Of a DNA stretch of 64,000 nucleotides, positions 46,388 through 58,338 are shown in pieces. The DNA is from Podocnemis expansa (Eukaryota > Chordata > Testudines > Podocnemididae), in contig ML682067.1 of NCBI GenBank assembly GCA_007922195.1, forward strand, positions 5,173,996-5,237,995. Direction: 5' to 3'. The position numbers were made by a program, and so were the translations under genes. Below the pieces are notes generated by a model. It worked only from the letters and a program-made list of their open reading frames with translations. It was not told the origin of the DNA and did not search any database. Position 1 is the first letter of the stretch. Each line of letters opens with the position of its first letter.

Positions 46388-48539
46388 CTGAAAAAAATCC
46401 CAACCAATCAATGTCTACTCTTAATCTAAATATATTTACAGATACACACTTACATGTGCTTGTTTTTAGGAACCTCTTTAGGAAGCAAATAAAAATTCAG
46501 TAAAAATAAAAAATATAAATTTTAAACCAGCTATAACTGTTAATTATCAGAATTAAAACATCCCTAGACCTTTTTAGAAAATGTTCAGTAGCTGAGAAGT
46601 TGAATTTCTCATTTCTCTTTCTCTGTGAAATTTATATGTTCACATTAATACTATACATTATATATTTACCTGTCACACAAGAGCACACAAACAGAATATA
46701 CATTAATTAGAAAGTCTTCCATTTAAAAGTCAGTTTACTCTGAGTTAGTGCCTTGAAATATTAAGAAAAATTTTCTAATTCCATATATTAGCACCATGAT
46801 ATCCAATTAAACATTCCTAATACTACCAATAACTCTTTAAGAACTACTGCTACAATGAATTAATAATTTGATATTACATAACAGATTTTTAAACAAATAC
46901 TGTACATAAGCAAACACTACCAGCCAAATCCCACGAGTTTTTGGCTTCATCTACCCAAGGTATTTTAAAATTTATTTATTTATTTTTTTTACATGTTTAC
47001 TTTGCAATATCCATTACAGAATAAAAAAGCAGCCAGAAAAACATGGAAATTAATCAAAGCAAAATCCAGAAAAAATATTCACTGTCACCTCAAATACATT
47101 TCCTTTTGAGCCTTCAAAGTGTAACTGCAGTACTTAGTCATGTAGACTGATCTGAAAATAGCCATCAGCCTGATATATGATACATCAGGCAAATATGGTA
47201 AAAAAGGAGGCAACAAATAACTGCTAGGAGAAGTCTGCTGTACCAACAAGGACTACAGGGAAAATGCATGCACCAATGAACTATTTACCCAGTAATTAAC
47301 ATTTAACCTTGAACTGTAAGGACTACCAAATGTTGTACTGTTGTTAAATGTGACATCTTAACATCTTATCTCTACTGGGGTTTTTATAACTATGCTAGGG
47401 CTGCAATGAGGTAAATTGTGATTTGATTTCACGCAGTTTTCAGGTGAAGGCAGCCTTAAAGCATGAGCACTGCACTGACAGTGCACTATAGTGTTATCCA
47501 AAAGACCCATATCAGGCAACGTCAAGAACTGAAACCCACTGCTATAATAATCTAAATTTAGGTCCACAACTTCAGAGAATTTCACAAGAGCAAAGAACAT
47601 TGCTGCAAAGAATAAGGGTAAAAAGGAAAGTACATACTGAAACTGGAATGGTGCTCTGACAGAGGTCAAAGTAAAAACACCCCATCCCATCTATACAGGA
47701 AGATTAAAGAGGAAATAGAATACAGAAATAAACCAGCAAATAAGAGGGGAAGGGAGAAATGATGAGGAGAAAAAATATATTTAATGGTTGCATGAAGATG
47801 CATTATCTTTCAATAACAACCATCTTGATGTGTTCCTTCTCTTAGAAACTAAAGTTGCAAGGGATGTTTCTTTAAAAATCAAATCAAATCAATGTAACGG
47901 GTAAGGCAGCATGTGATGATGCATCAGGACAGTGCTTTCGTGCTAAAAACTGGGACACCAAGAGAAAGCAGTTTACTGAACAGAAAAAATCATTAGTTTA
48001 TTTATCACATGCAAGGAACCATATGTGATCTACTAGTACCTCCTTTCTTAGGTGTGCAGTGGTTCTTCATTAACACTGGATTCATAATTCACAATTATAA
48101 AAAGCTGACCTTATAATAAAAATCAGACATTACAATTGTGAAAAGCATAGCATAGCTAATAAAATTTTGATGTTTTCAGCATTAGTCTTACCTCATTTAC
48201 ATTAATAACACGATTCAACAGCCTCTAATGGTCTTAAGTTTTCTTGAAAAACAACAAAATTTAGGTCAATGAAAAAAAATCACCAATCCTTTCAGCTTGG
48301 TTCGAGTTTCTCATTTTTTTAAAACTGAACCAAGTCCCAAAATCTGAACATTAAATAATAATTCCCAACTAAGTGATTGTATTAACTAAACCAATATTAA
48401 GGTGACACTCACCATAAACCAGATTTTCTGATCTCCCACCATGCAGAACTCCAAGTCATTTCAACAGGATCACTAGCATTTGAAGGACTATATTTAGAAT
48501 GATCTTAGTTTCACAATGTTTAATTTATTTAGACAGTAC
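46388..48539 (-). other. USP15 intron 3
   Basis: A 2.15-kb AT-rich intron between the linker and DUSP exons. I see no mobile element or secondary gene in it; short A- and T-runs only. Confidence 0.8.
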
Positions 48540-48670
48540 CTTTCGTGCTATTGGCTCCTGACCTTCCATCAATGTGTACCAGCTTACTAGTTTATTCCAG
48601 CCTTCAGTAGGCAAAAGGATGTAGTCCAGCTCATCAATGAGATGCTCCTTGAGAGACTGAGAGTCACCAT
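48540..48670 (-). CDS. USP15: USP15 coding exon 3 (DUSP domain, C-terminal half)
   Basis: The exon has 131 bases: two bases completing Asp, then 43 codons that begin [20 protein letters not shown] and end EGQEPIARK. The acceptor is CTCCTAG and the donor GTACTG. It holds the second half of the DUSP domain, including the segment [10 protein letters not shown], and the start of the linker to the ubiquitin-like domain. It ends in phase 0 and joins directly to the exon beginning VVEQGMF. It contains no long open reading frame starting with Met, so it is easily missed by ORF scanning; I found it by expecting a USP15 exon between 46 and 63 kb. Confidence 0.94.
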
Positions 48671-49058
48671 CTAGGAGACAAAGTTATTTTTAATCCACTG
48701 TTTTTGCCATTTAACATCACTGGTTATTTTTACAAAGTTCTGCATTAATACTGAAAATATAAATGAAAATCTAATAATTAACGGCTTGTCAAAAATATAG
48801 TTAGTATCTGAAATTCAATACTAAATAATATTAACATGACTGAGCTAAAGCTGTAATTTATAAATACTGAAAAGAGCTATTTTAGCAATGAAAACTTCAA
48901 CATAAGGATGGTTAGATGGCTGTAATTTATTTCTATCGATTGAAGTGGGAAAAAAATACATCAACTTCCCCAGACATTATGGACATGCAGTTTACAGTCA
49001 TCAAGATAGCACCCATCCTACACAGCACTTTGACATAAAGTAACGTTCTTCCTATTTA

Positions 49059-49078
49059 AAAAAAAAAAAAAAAAAAAG
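49059..49078 (+). repeat. Poly(A) run
   Basis: About 20 A followed by GATCCCTGAG. It may be a retroposed tail, but no source element is recognised next to it. Confidence 0.7.
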
Positions 49079-49089
49079 ATCCCTGAGAT

Positions 49090-50480
49090 CTACTAGGAAA
49101 GTCTTCGGCAGAAGAATGCTTCTGCTCTCGTTTGTTCTGTGAATAACAGTCTAGACCAAGTGTGGCCAAACTGCAGCTCAGGAGCCACACGTGGCTCTTG
49201 AATGAAAAAGTGTTGCTTATGGAAGAACGTCAGCAAATCAATTTTGTAGGTAAAAGTATATGGCTCTATGCCTCAGCGCGGCCCTTGAAGGTTTAATAAT
49301 CAACTTGTGTGGCTCTTGAGGTCTGTAAGTTTTGCCACCCCTGTTCTAGACAATTTCTTAAATGGTCCTGTTTTTTATAGGCAGAAATGTCACAACTCGA
49401 TGGCAGTCCAGGAAGTGAAGCCTTCTTTTTTCACTAGTGGTATGTGATGCTGAGAAGAAAGCAGGTACAGTAGACACTGTCTGACTTAGATGGAAATCAG
49501 AGATAACTTCAGGACTAAACATAGCATCAAAGCAATTTTACCCTTCTAAAACCAGGCCTTCCAAAAAATCATACTGTCACAGACTACATGAAGATAAGAG
49601 TAGTCATCAGTTGGTCACAGCATGTCAGACAATGATAACTGCTAAAAGAAAATCTATGGTAAGCTATGTGAGAAACCTGAGCTCGTGGAGGACAGAGGAT
49701 ATTGCAACACCAGAGTCCCGTGGGATTATTTGACAACTGATGAGACCATGCTGAAAACAGTTTGCTCTTGGTTATATGGTATTTCCTAGCAGACAGCTTT
49801 CTACTGTTAAGACTGGCCTGAACTGTTTCAGAGCATGCATTTTCTAGGTTTGAGACCCATCCAGAAACTGTCAGCAGCAGGAAGCCAGATTAGGTTGCTT
49901 GACTCTGCCCATACTGGATCAGAAAGTCCAGGAAGGTCTGGAAACTGATGTATGGTCATGTTGACAGCTGAAGAAGGTTGGGGAACCATACTGTCTGAGC
50001 CATATGGAAGCAATCAAAATGAGCACTATATCATGCTCCCTTGACTTCCTTAGAACCTACTGCAAGAAGGAAATGTATGGAAAGGTATACAACAGATGCT
50101 CTGACCAGGAATGTTTTTGCTGTGGAGTTTTGCCCTCACTAGAGAAGTAGACTGCATATTTACTATTGGTGGGTTGCAAAAAGGTCCCAAGATGGGGATC
50201 CCCAACGTCAAAATGTGCTCTGTGCCATGGAATCACTTAGCTTCCATTTGTGGTTCTAAGTGAAAGACCTGCTAATGCTGTCAGCTAAGGGTGCTGTGCA
50301 TCTGCCAACAGGGTAATCGAGTAGCAAATATACCACTTGTCTGTTAATGTAGAATACTGCTGACATGTAACTACCACTTGAATGTATGTGAGTTGAATGA
50401 CAGGATGAAAATGCTTGCATGATCCATGGACTGCCTACAATCCTAGCAGGTCTAGGTAGATCCCGGACTTCTGTGGAGAT
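49090..50480 (-). mobile_element. DIRS-like relic, element 4 (no ends found)
   Basis: On the minus strand the stretch near 49735-49835 reads CSETVQASLNSRKLSARKY followed by KSKLFSAWS. It parallels SGKVQNILLNSRKPSTR of element 1, the conserved segment between RNase H and recombinase. Further upstream on the same strand (49850-50015) are MVPQPSSAV and a Leu/Pro-rich stretch in the expected place. The plus-strand text at 50150-50400 resembles the antisense of the RNase H region of element 1. Terminal repeats, Gag and the recombinase Tyr region were not found. Orientation is the same as in the other three. Confidence 0.6.
49157..49343 (-). mobile_element. Short hAT element, 187 bp, nested in DIRS relic
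   Basis: The ends CAAGTGTGGCCAAACTGC and GTTTTGCCACCCCTG form an imperfect inverted repeat. Flanks GTCTAGAC (49149-49156) and TTCTAGAC (49344-49351) are a near-perfect 8-base duplication. It is the same family as 57642-57826, in opposite orientation, sharing GGTAAAAGTATATGGCT and AATAATCAACTTGTGTGGC. Confidence 0.8.
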
Positions 50481-50849
50481 GATATTCCTCGAGCTGCATT
50501 CTCATGGGGGGGAGAAATCAAGCCCACCAGGGGACCTCCCACACACAACTCATTCTCCCACTAGGCTAAGAAAACTTGCATCTCAGGCATACAGAGTGCA
50601 TGTACACACACACAGTGCAATACACGAGGACCAGCATTCAAAGAACCACCAAGAAGGCATAGGAACACCATGCAAGAAAATATGCAAGGAAGTTCAATTA
50701 ACAGAAATACCCCCCCCCCCCATTTCAATTACAAAACAGTTTTCTTTTGATGTAAAAATGTCCTGCAATGTTACCAATTACAGCAATGCAGCACAACACT
50801 CATGTGGGTGACTGTATATTGTGTCCCCCCCCGTCACCAGATCCACTAA

Positions 50850-50945
50850 AACAAACAAGGAGTTCTGTGGAACTTAAAGACAAACTTATTTAGTGCATGA
50901 GCTTTTGTGGGAGAAAACCTCACTTCGTCAAACACTTTGAATGTG
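50850..50945 (-). repeat. Fold-back repeat fragment, copy D
   Basis: CAAGGAGTTCTGTGGAAC, TGCATGAGCTTTTGTGGGAG and CTCACTTCGTCAAACAC match one arm of the family. The hammerhead-like core on the minus strand is doubly mutated (TTGACGA and AAAA). Confidence 0.6.
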
Positions 50946-51011
50946 AATCTCTTACAGCCTCCAGCTACAGAGCCTGACTAACACTACAGAATCATGCTTT
51001 TGACTATAAAG

Positions 51012-51184
51012 CAGTGGTTTTCAAACTTAGGGCCGGGACCCAGTACTGGCATACTGTATAGTGGCATCCCCTGCTGCTGCTGCCAAAAGACTGGAATGCA
51101 TTGCTCAAAGATGTAATTGTTTGGACATGGGCATAAATGATTCTTTTCAACTGGGTCCTGAGGAAAAAAGTTTTAAAACAACTG
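51012..51184. mobile_element. Short hAT-like element, 173 bp
   Basis: CAGTGGTTTTCAAACTTAGG at the left and AAGTTTTAAAACAACTG at the right are an imperfect inverted repeat. Flanks CTATAAAG (51004-51011) and CACTAAAG (51185-51192) agree at 6 of 8 positions, as expected for an old hAT target duplication. Confidence 0.7.
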
Positions 51185-51879
51185 CACTAAAGCATGAGAG
51201 CCAAAACATGAAACTGGCTAGTTATTTTCATTATTCAATATAAATGAACTGGAGAAAGTAAACCAGTAAAATTAGATTTAAATAGCCTCCTGTTTAATAG
51301 TCTCACATCAATAAACCAGTTAAACTGAGTTTCATGAAATATGGTCCATTCCATGATGCTTTTTAATCCAACACATGAGAATCCATAAAAATATAATTCA
51401 TCTCCATGTCTGCCTTTTTATATTGCAGTTGTATTTAAAACAAATTCTTATCTCACACAGAATAAGTTATATTTTCTCTAAGAATAATGAATGAGCCATA
51501 CGACAAATATCAAAACCTCTAGTTTATTTTACATTTAGAATGTATTTTTGTAATTATCTGAAGTTATCTTTCTGCCCATAAAATAATGCAGCAATTTGTC
51601 AGTTTGTCTGTACAAAGACAATGATAGATTTACTGTAAAATTATCGATTTCAATAAAAAACATCATCTGCTCTCACCACTAAAAATATCACCTTTTAAAA
51701 TAAATAGCCTTTAAATAAGCTCTATTCTGATCTTCACTGTGAAGGAAACAATTATAAACTCTTGAGTACAAGTTTTAATGATCTGTCTCATTTCCTGATT
51801 GATGGCAGTGTCTACAAGGACATCTACTGGTGTAAACAGGTAAACAGTCAAAGATCTCATAAAAGTAAAGCAGATAAGT

Positions 51880-52575
51880 ACCACATATACTTGCAGATAA
51901 GCCGATCCACACATAAGCTGACCCCCTTTCTGAGCTCCAAAAACAGTAAAAAATGGGTGACCTGCATACCAGCTGAGGTCCACCGATGGCCTAGGCCACT
52001 GCCACCCCCCCGTGCCGCTGGCTTCCCCTGAAGTCCCCGACACCCTCCCTATTCCATTACCCCCGACACTGCTTTTCCTCTGATGCCGCTTTCCCCCTAC
52101 ACCTTTGCCGCCTCTTCCCCCAACACCGCTGCTGCTGCTCTTCCCCTAACACCCATGCTGCCCCCTTTCCCAGACGCCCCCAAACCCCCACTGCTTTCCC
52201 AGACATCCTCCAGCCCCTGCCACCACTCTCCCTGGCCTCCCAGACACCCCACAACCCCTAGGCCCTGACACTGGCTCCCCTATGCCAATCCTCCTGCCCC
52301 CACCCCAGCTCCCTTACCTGGCTGCTCCAGACGGCGGGGTCCCCTTCCCTTCTTTAACACCAGCTCAAGGGCTGACTTCCCAACATAGCCACTCCAGCTA
52401 CATGCTAGGGCTCTAGCCCAGAGCATACTCAGTGCATGCTAAGGGCTGGAGGCTTACTGTGAAATTCCTGGGCTGGGACTGTCTACCGTACTGACCTGCG
52501 CTCAAGCCAAGTGCCTGTTTTAAATGCAATTTTTAGGCATAAAAATCTCAGCTTATAGGTGGGTATATACAGTAG
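51880..52575. mobile_element. Non-autonomous DNA transposon with TATATAC termini
   Basis: The left end ACATATACTTGCAGATAAGC and right end GCTTATAGGTGGGTATATAC are inverted copies with a few mismatches, both bordered by TA. The interior is C-rich (51990-52320) without coding potential, and short ORFs there are compositional. TA borders suggest a Tc1/mariner-type relative; the family is not identified with certainty. Confidence 0.55.
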
Positions 52576-53089
52576 CAGAAGTAAATAGAAGTAAACTAAA
52601 TCATTCGCCACAGCTCCAGAGTACTCTTTCCCATCCCCCCATGCTTAATTTCTGTAACTGTTTATAGGGAGGGGACAGTCAGTGCACAGCGAATTCAAGG
52701 GGAAGAGAGTAGTGAGTTGTGCCTGCTGTTTCAGTTACATGGGCAGAAAACATGCATAAAACCTCCTTCTACAAAGAAAGCTGGCTTAATACTTTCTATC
52801 TGCTTGAAGTCATCACTAGCGATCATGATGGAAACAGACCTTTCTTCGTCTCAAAAGCAGAAATCCTTCCCATCTCTTCTAGTAGTTCTGCAGCATGTGT
52901 ACATTCAGGTGAGGGAATGTGAGACAAGTCCTGGGCTTAGAAGACAGACAGGAGGAGAGCATTCCTTGCTACCATCATTGGCAGTTCTGAGAAGGTCCAA
53001 AATACTATACAAACCTCTGTAGCAACATGAACCACATGGAAACACAGTATGGCCAAAAAATAAAAAAATAAAAAAAGTGATAGGCAGGA

Positions 53090-53270
53090 GGGAAAACTAG
53101 GAGTGAGTGATATGAAGTCAAGAGCACATGATAAATGTCACAAAGGAGCAAATGGAGCTGCTAAAGTCACTCATTACGCTGCTGACTGAATTCATGAATG
53201 CCTGCCTCCCCTCACAGCCAGTATAGAACTGCTTTCTGTGCCCTCCCCAAGCTCCATTCCTACCAAACTC
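53090..53270 (+). repeat. Diverged copy of the Harbinger-linked sequence at 24.4 kb
   Basis: GTCACAAAGGAGCAAATGG, ATGAATGCCTGCCTCCCCTC and CAAGCTCCATTCCTACC follow the order of the sequence at 24410-24580. No intact frame remains. Confidence 0.45.
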
Positions 53271-53544
53271 AAGACTGCTTCAGCTAATTCCTTAGGTTCT
53301 CTGAAATGAATTTCATCTGATTCTAGTAGTTTGAATATATTGAGCTTATCTAAATATTCTTTAACTTGTTCTTCCCTATTTTGGCTTTTATTTCTTCAAT
53401 CATAAGCTTACTCATCAGGGAGCAGTTGCAAAGGCAGAAAAAACAGTAATAGCTAAGGATTTCAATGATCCTTAGTATTGACTGGCTATATGTCAGTACT
53501 AATACAGTATATCAATTGACTGGCTATATATAAAAGAGAAAAAA

Positions 53545-53765
53545 GGAAGCTTACTCACCCTGTGCAGAAACTAGAGTTCTCTGCGATGACTGTTTCTGCG
53601 GGTGCCCCACATTAGCTGTCAGCGCATCTGCGTGCACACTGGATCAGAGATTCCAACAGCAGTGATCATTGTGCCGCACATGCTGGGGCCGGCAGTCTCA
53701 TGGCAGTGTTTTGCACCTCTTGTCAGCAAGTGCGGCTAGACTCCCTCAGTTCCCCTCTAACCAGA
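53545..53765. repeat. DIRS element 2 inverted terminal repeat, 3' end of element
   Basis: Blocks shared inverted with 59568-59754 include GTCAGCGCATCTGCGTGCAC, TTGCACCTCTTGTCAGCA and TCAGTTCCCCTCTAAC. Confidence 0.85.
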
Positions 53766-53799
53766 AACTGATTCCAAAGAGAAGGGGAGGTGGGAGGGT

Positions 53800-53908
53800 T
53801 GTGGGGCACCCACAGGCATAATCATCTCAGAGAACTCCAGTTACTGCACAGGGTGAGTAACCTTTATTTCTGCTTCAAGATGTCCCTGTGGGTGTCCCAC
53901 ATTAGGTG
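53800..53908. repeat. DIRS element 2 internal complementary region
   Basis: GTGGGGCACCCACAGGCATA through GCACAGGGTGAGTAACC is complementary to the left end. TTTCTGCTTCAAGATGTCCC through CCCACATTAGGTGA is complementary to the right end near 59716-59754. The two ends meet near GTAACCTTTATTTC. Confidence 0.85.
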
Positions 53909-54541
53909 ACTACAAGCTGTACCTTCATAGGGTAGGGGGGCTTTGGGATCAGGAATATTAATGGTAAAGGCGACAGAGTGACCTAGAGCTGTGCCCTTAC
54001 TGGTCAATGGCATAATGTTTAATAAAAGGTATGCATGCTGCAGCTTTACAAATTTTGAGAATTGATACATTCTTGAGAAAGGCCATTGTGGTGGGCATGC
54101 CCGAGTCGAGTGTGCTTTCATGTGCTCTGTGAGCTGGATACTTCAAAGTTTGAAGCATTCACATATATACCTTGAGATCCATTTTGAGAGTCTTTGGGCT
54201 GAAATGGTCTTTCCTTTGCATCTGCACCTGTTAGCTACTGCGACAAATAGTCTATTAGTAGACCTAAATGGTTTTCTTCTATCTAGGTAGAAGACCAGAG
54301 TGCATCTGACATCCAGTGCATGAAGGACAGCTTTCTGTGGAGAGAAGTGCAGTTTTGGTGCAAAGACAGGTAAGTGTATCGATTCATTGAGGTGAAAAGG
54401 TGAGTGTATCTTTGGTATAAATTTGCAGTGGGTGTGAAGCATGGCTTTGTGAAAAATTGTGAAGAGTGGGTCTGCCATAAGTGCCTCTAATTTGCTTACT
54501 CGTCTTGCGGCTGTTATTGCTACGAGGAATGAGACCCTCAT
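53864..54541 (-). pseudogene. DIRS element 2 tyrosine recombinase (frameshifted)
   Basis: The frame 54143-54541 has the first catalytic Arg block TAARRVSKLEALMA and QRLSKWISRYICE. The frame 53864-54121 continues with the H-x-x-R box in KAHSTRACP. After that another shift scrambles the region of the nucleophilic Tyr (HAYLLLNIMPL). Compared with element 1, at least two frameshifts separate the catalytic parts. Confidence 0.8.
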
Positions 54542-54549
54542 GGAGTGAT

Positions 54550-57046
54550 GTAATAGTGAGCATGTAGCAAGGGGTTCAAAGGGTGGTCTGGTAACCGATT
54601 TTAGAACAAGGGACAGATCCCAAGCTGGTGTTGGTTGTCATATTTCTGGGTATAAGTTTTGGATCCTGAGAAATCATTTCATTACCTGGCTAGTGAAAAG
54701 CAAAGAGTTGTCAAAACCCTCATGGTAGGCATTTAAGGCAGCTAGATGTACTTTCAAAGATGTTAATGACAGGTCCATGTCTTTCAGTTGCAGGAGGTAA
54801 CTGAGAAGATTGTGAAGTGGTGCACTGGTGGGTATAATGCCCAAGTTTGAACACCAGTGGCAGAATCTACCTCTTTTCTGCAGATAAGTACTTCTTGTTG
54901 AGGCCCTTCTGCTATTCAGCAGGATATATTTTACTCATCCAGAGCACTGTAGTTCCTCCCTTTGGAACCATGGAGGAACCACGTGGTCAGGTGCAGTCTG
55001 TGTAAGCTGGGGTGCCTGATTCGACCATTATTTTGACGGAGAAGGTCAGGATGGAGAAGCAAAAGAACTGAAGTCCGCTTGGACATGTCATTCAGAAGTG
55101 TGAACCATGGCTGTCTGGGACATGCTGGGGCGATCATGATTATTGTTGTCACCTCTCTGCGTATTTTCAGAAGAGTTTTCATTATTGGGGGAAATGATGG
55201 GAAGGCATGAAGTAGTGGCCCGTTCCATAGGATGAGAAAGGCATCACCTAGTGAATGTTTTCCTCTGGCCAGCTTGAGAGCAGTACAGATGGCACTTTTG
55301 GTTTTGAGAAGTAGTGAAGAGATCTATTGGGGGGTATCCCCATTGGTGAAATACATCATTTAGTACATGGGCCTCAAGCATGTGGCCCCTAAATCTACTT
55401 CCTGTGGCCCGCAATGACGCTATCGTTACTGATATTTGCAATATTGTATGAAAAGGTTTCAGTGGTGCAGCCCTCAGGCTAACGTACTAGTCCTCGTGAG
55501 GCCCTAAACTAGTCCTTATGCGGCCCCTGTGGTGATTTGAGTTTGAGACCCCTGCTTTAGCATATCTGTTTGAATTTTTCATTCACGCTGTGGAAAGAAT
55601 GATCTGCTGAGTGAGTCTGCTGTAGCGTTTTGGTGTCCTGGTAAGCACGTAGCAGAAATCACCTGAGTGCGTATGCACCATTGCCTAAGCTTCATGGCTT
55701 CTACACATACAGAGTTTGATCTTGCTCCTCCCTAGCAGTTTACATAAAACATACGGGAGATGCTGTCTGTGAGAATCTTTATGTGCTGGTGTGTGAGTTA
55801 GTTTGAAATGGTAACAAGCCTTGCAAACGGCACAAAGTTCAAGCGAATTTGTATGCAGAGTGATCTTGTGATGGGACCACTGCCCTTTATCAAACAACCC
55901 TTGGAGATGGGCTCCCCATCCCAAAAAGGCTGCATCCGTAGACATGATTAGTGAAGGTTCTTCCTGTGTAAATGGTATGCCCTGTAGGAGATTTACAGGG
56001 CTGGTCCACCAAGTCAGTGCTCCCTTGACCATCCATGGTATGGAAATCATCTTGTGTTTCGGATGTTTGTGAGGTCTGTACGTTCTTGCTAGCCATAGCT
56101 GAAGGAGGCACATACGTAACCTTGCATGTCTCACTACCTGTGTTGTGGCAGCCATGTGATCTAGAAGTTGGAGGTGTTGAAGGGCCTGAACTGTGGGGGA
56201 CTTGTATACAGTTTCCACAAGTTGTCTTACAACATGTAGTCTTTGTATTGGTAGAAATGCTTTTCTTCAAGGGCATCTAGTCGAGCCCCTATGAAGTGTA
56301 CAGTATAATCTGAGTAGGTTCTAAGGTGGATTTCTTTAAATTTATGTGAAGGCCGAGCTCTTGAAATAAATTCACCATGAATGTGAGGTCTCGGGTGGCC
56401 TGATTTTTTGGAGCAGGATCTTATAAGGCAGTCACCCAGGTAAGGAAATACAGTGATTCCGTTTCAGTGCAGGTATGTTGCTATGACTGCAAAGACTTTG
56501 GAAAAGACCCTCAGGGCTGCAGATAGCCCAAGTGGGAGTACTGTATACTTGAAGTGATCTTGGGCAATGACAAAGCTGAGGAACTGTCCGTGGGTTGGGC
56601 ATATAGACACATGGAAGTAGTCATCTTGTAGGTCAAGAGCTGTAAACTAGTCGCTAGATTCCAGAGCAGGTATTATGGAGGAAAGGGTAACCATGCAAAT
56701 TTTTTATGTTTTATTAACCTGTTTAGTTTTCTCAGATCAAGTATGGGTCTCCAAACTCCTGCCTTTTTCTGAGTCAGGAAATGGGGGTGTGGGTGTCTTT
56801 CCCTTTGTATTGTTGTTAAGGGACCTTTCTTACTGCTCCTATCTTGAGGAGATGGATGACCTCCTGTCGGAGAAATTGTTCACAAGTTACGTACCTGAAA
56901 AGAGACGGGGAACGGTGATTTGGGAAAGATTTCATTGTGAACAGGATGGTGTAATCCGTATTTATCAGCGACAGTACCCATATGTGTGTTGGTATAGCAG
57001 TCCAGGCATGGTAGAATGGCTGAAGTCTGTTTAGGTAAAGCAGAGA
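54550..57046 (-). pseudogene. DIRS element 2 reverse transcriptase and RNase H remnants
   Basis: RNase H is the clearest part (55685-56218), with the first Asp in IMSTDAAFLGWGAHL and the Glu in NSLELCAV. The reverse transcriptase (about 56280-57040) survives only in pieces across frames. The linker piece corresponding to LLSRQDQG-type text of element 1 lies at 54931-55182. A hAT element splits the region at 55366-55554. Confidence 0.7.
55366..55554. mobile_element. Short hAT-like element, 189 bp, nested in DIRS element 2
   Basis: The left end CATGGGCCTCAAGCATGTGG and right end TTTGAGTTTGAGACCCCTG are imperfect inverted copies of a CAGGGGTCTCAAAC terminus. Flanks ATTTAGTA (55358-55365) and CTTTAGCA (55555-55562) agree at 6 of 8 positions. 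It interrupts the RNase H/linker region of the DIRS copy. Confidence 0.75.
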
Positions 57047-58338
57047 TCAAACATGCTGTGGAGATCTGAGGAGGTTTTGCTGGCTCTTGACCAGACCATC
57101 AAAATTGTGACTGAGATGATGGTGGTGGTTGTGGAGCTGACTGGTGGTTACCAGAGTTTCTGTAGTGTTGACACTGCCTGCCTCTTGATTGTTCCTGTCT
57201 TCTATTTTGTTGTCTGAAGAAATATTGATATCAAGAGTTGTAAGGCTGATATCTGTATCATCATCTTTTTCTGGTTGTTTGGGTGTAAATACTAAAAGTT
57301 CGCAGGGTGGCTTTAGCATCTTTTGAGGTATGCATAATCTCACCAGTTTTTTCCTGAAAATAATTTTGTCAAATGGGAAATCTTCAGTGATGGTCTGTAA
57401 GGGTCTAGGAAGCTCAGCGGAATGTAACCATGAGGAACACCGCATGACAACACCTATGACCACAGTGCATGCTGCAGTATCCGCGGCGTCCAGGGGTGCT
57501 TGCAGTGCCATTTGAGAAATTTACTGACCTTTTCTGATGACAGCATGGAACTGTTGTTTCTTAGTCTCTGGTATGTATTCTAAAAAGTCTGCAAGCTTTA
57601 TCTAGTTTGCATAGTCATAACTGGCTGATAAAGCTCTATAACAGGGGTGGCCAAACTTATGGACCTCAAGAGCCACACAAGTTGATTATTAAACCTTCAA
57701 GAGCTGCACTGAGGCATATAGCCATATACTTTTACCTACTAAATTGATTTGCACGTTCTTCCACAAGCCACACCTTTTCATTCAAGAGCCGTATGTGGCT
57801 CCCGAGCCGTAGTTTGGCCACGTCTGCTCTATAACTCGCCACTCTTGAGCTGTAGTGTGGACAATATACAGATTTTGCATCTCAAGAGATCCATTTTCTT
57901 ATCATCTTTATCTTGAGGAGTGGATCTGTTGAAGTGTTGCTTGGACCTGTGGTTGGCTGCTTCAACTACAAGACAGTTTGGTGAAGGATGGGTGAACAAG
58001 TACTCAGACTGATTAGGCGGGATATAGTATTTTTTATCAGCCCTTTTACAGGTAGGTTGTATAGAGGTTGGTGTTTGCCAGATGTTGTTAGCTGGCTCAA
58101 GTAAAGCATTGTTTATAAGTAGGGCAATCCTATTAGAAGAGGTCTGCACGATCTTAAGTAGTTTATAATCAGAATGAGGTGCACCTTCCATAGCTAGCTC
58201 AAGATTGTCAGCAACCCTCTTAAAGAGCTCCTGAAATTGTATAGAATCATCCACTGATGTTGATGGTGTAGGGACTGTTTCCTCTAGAAAGCATGAGGAA
58301 TTAAAAGGAGGAGAAGAAGGGTCTAGATTTTCACCCAC
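57047..58338 (-). pseudogene. DIRS element 2 Gag-like remnant, C-terminal half, split by hAT
   Basis: The frame 57829-58338 contains SEYLFTHPSPNCLVVEAANH in one piece, whereas element 1 has a frameshift at the same spot. The frame 57047-57511 continues with ALQAPLDAADTAACTVVIGV, matching ALQASLDAADVAARTLGTAV of element 1. The 185-bp hAT at 57642-57826 lies between these two parts. The N-terminal Gag portion (58340-59560) is present but not in an open frame. Confidence 0.75.
57642..57826 (+). mobile_element. Short hAT element, 185 bp, nested in DIRS Gag
   Basis: The ends CAGGGGTGGCCAAACTTA and TAGTTTGGCCACGTCTG are imperfect inverted repeats. The 8-base flank CTCTATAA is exact on both sides (57634-57641 and 57827-57834). 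It is the same family as 49157-49343. It sits inside the Gag remnant of DIRS element 2, so it arrived later. Confidence 0.9.

Noticed and set aside
56675..57034. 119-residue plus-strand ORF with an apparent hydrophobic start
   Set aside because: It is the antisense of the degenerate reverse transcriptase of DIRS element 2.
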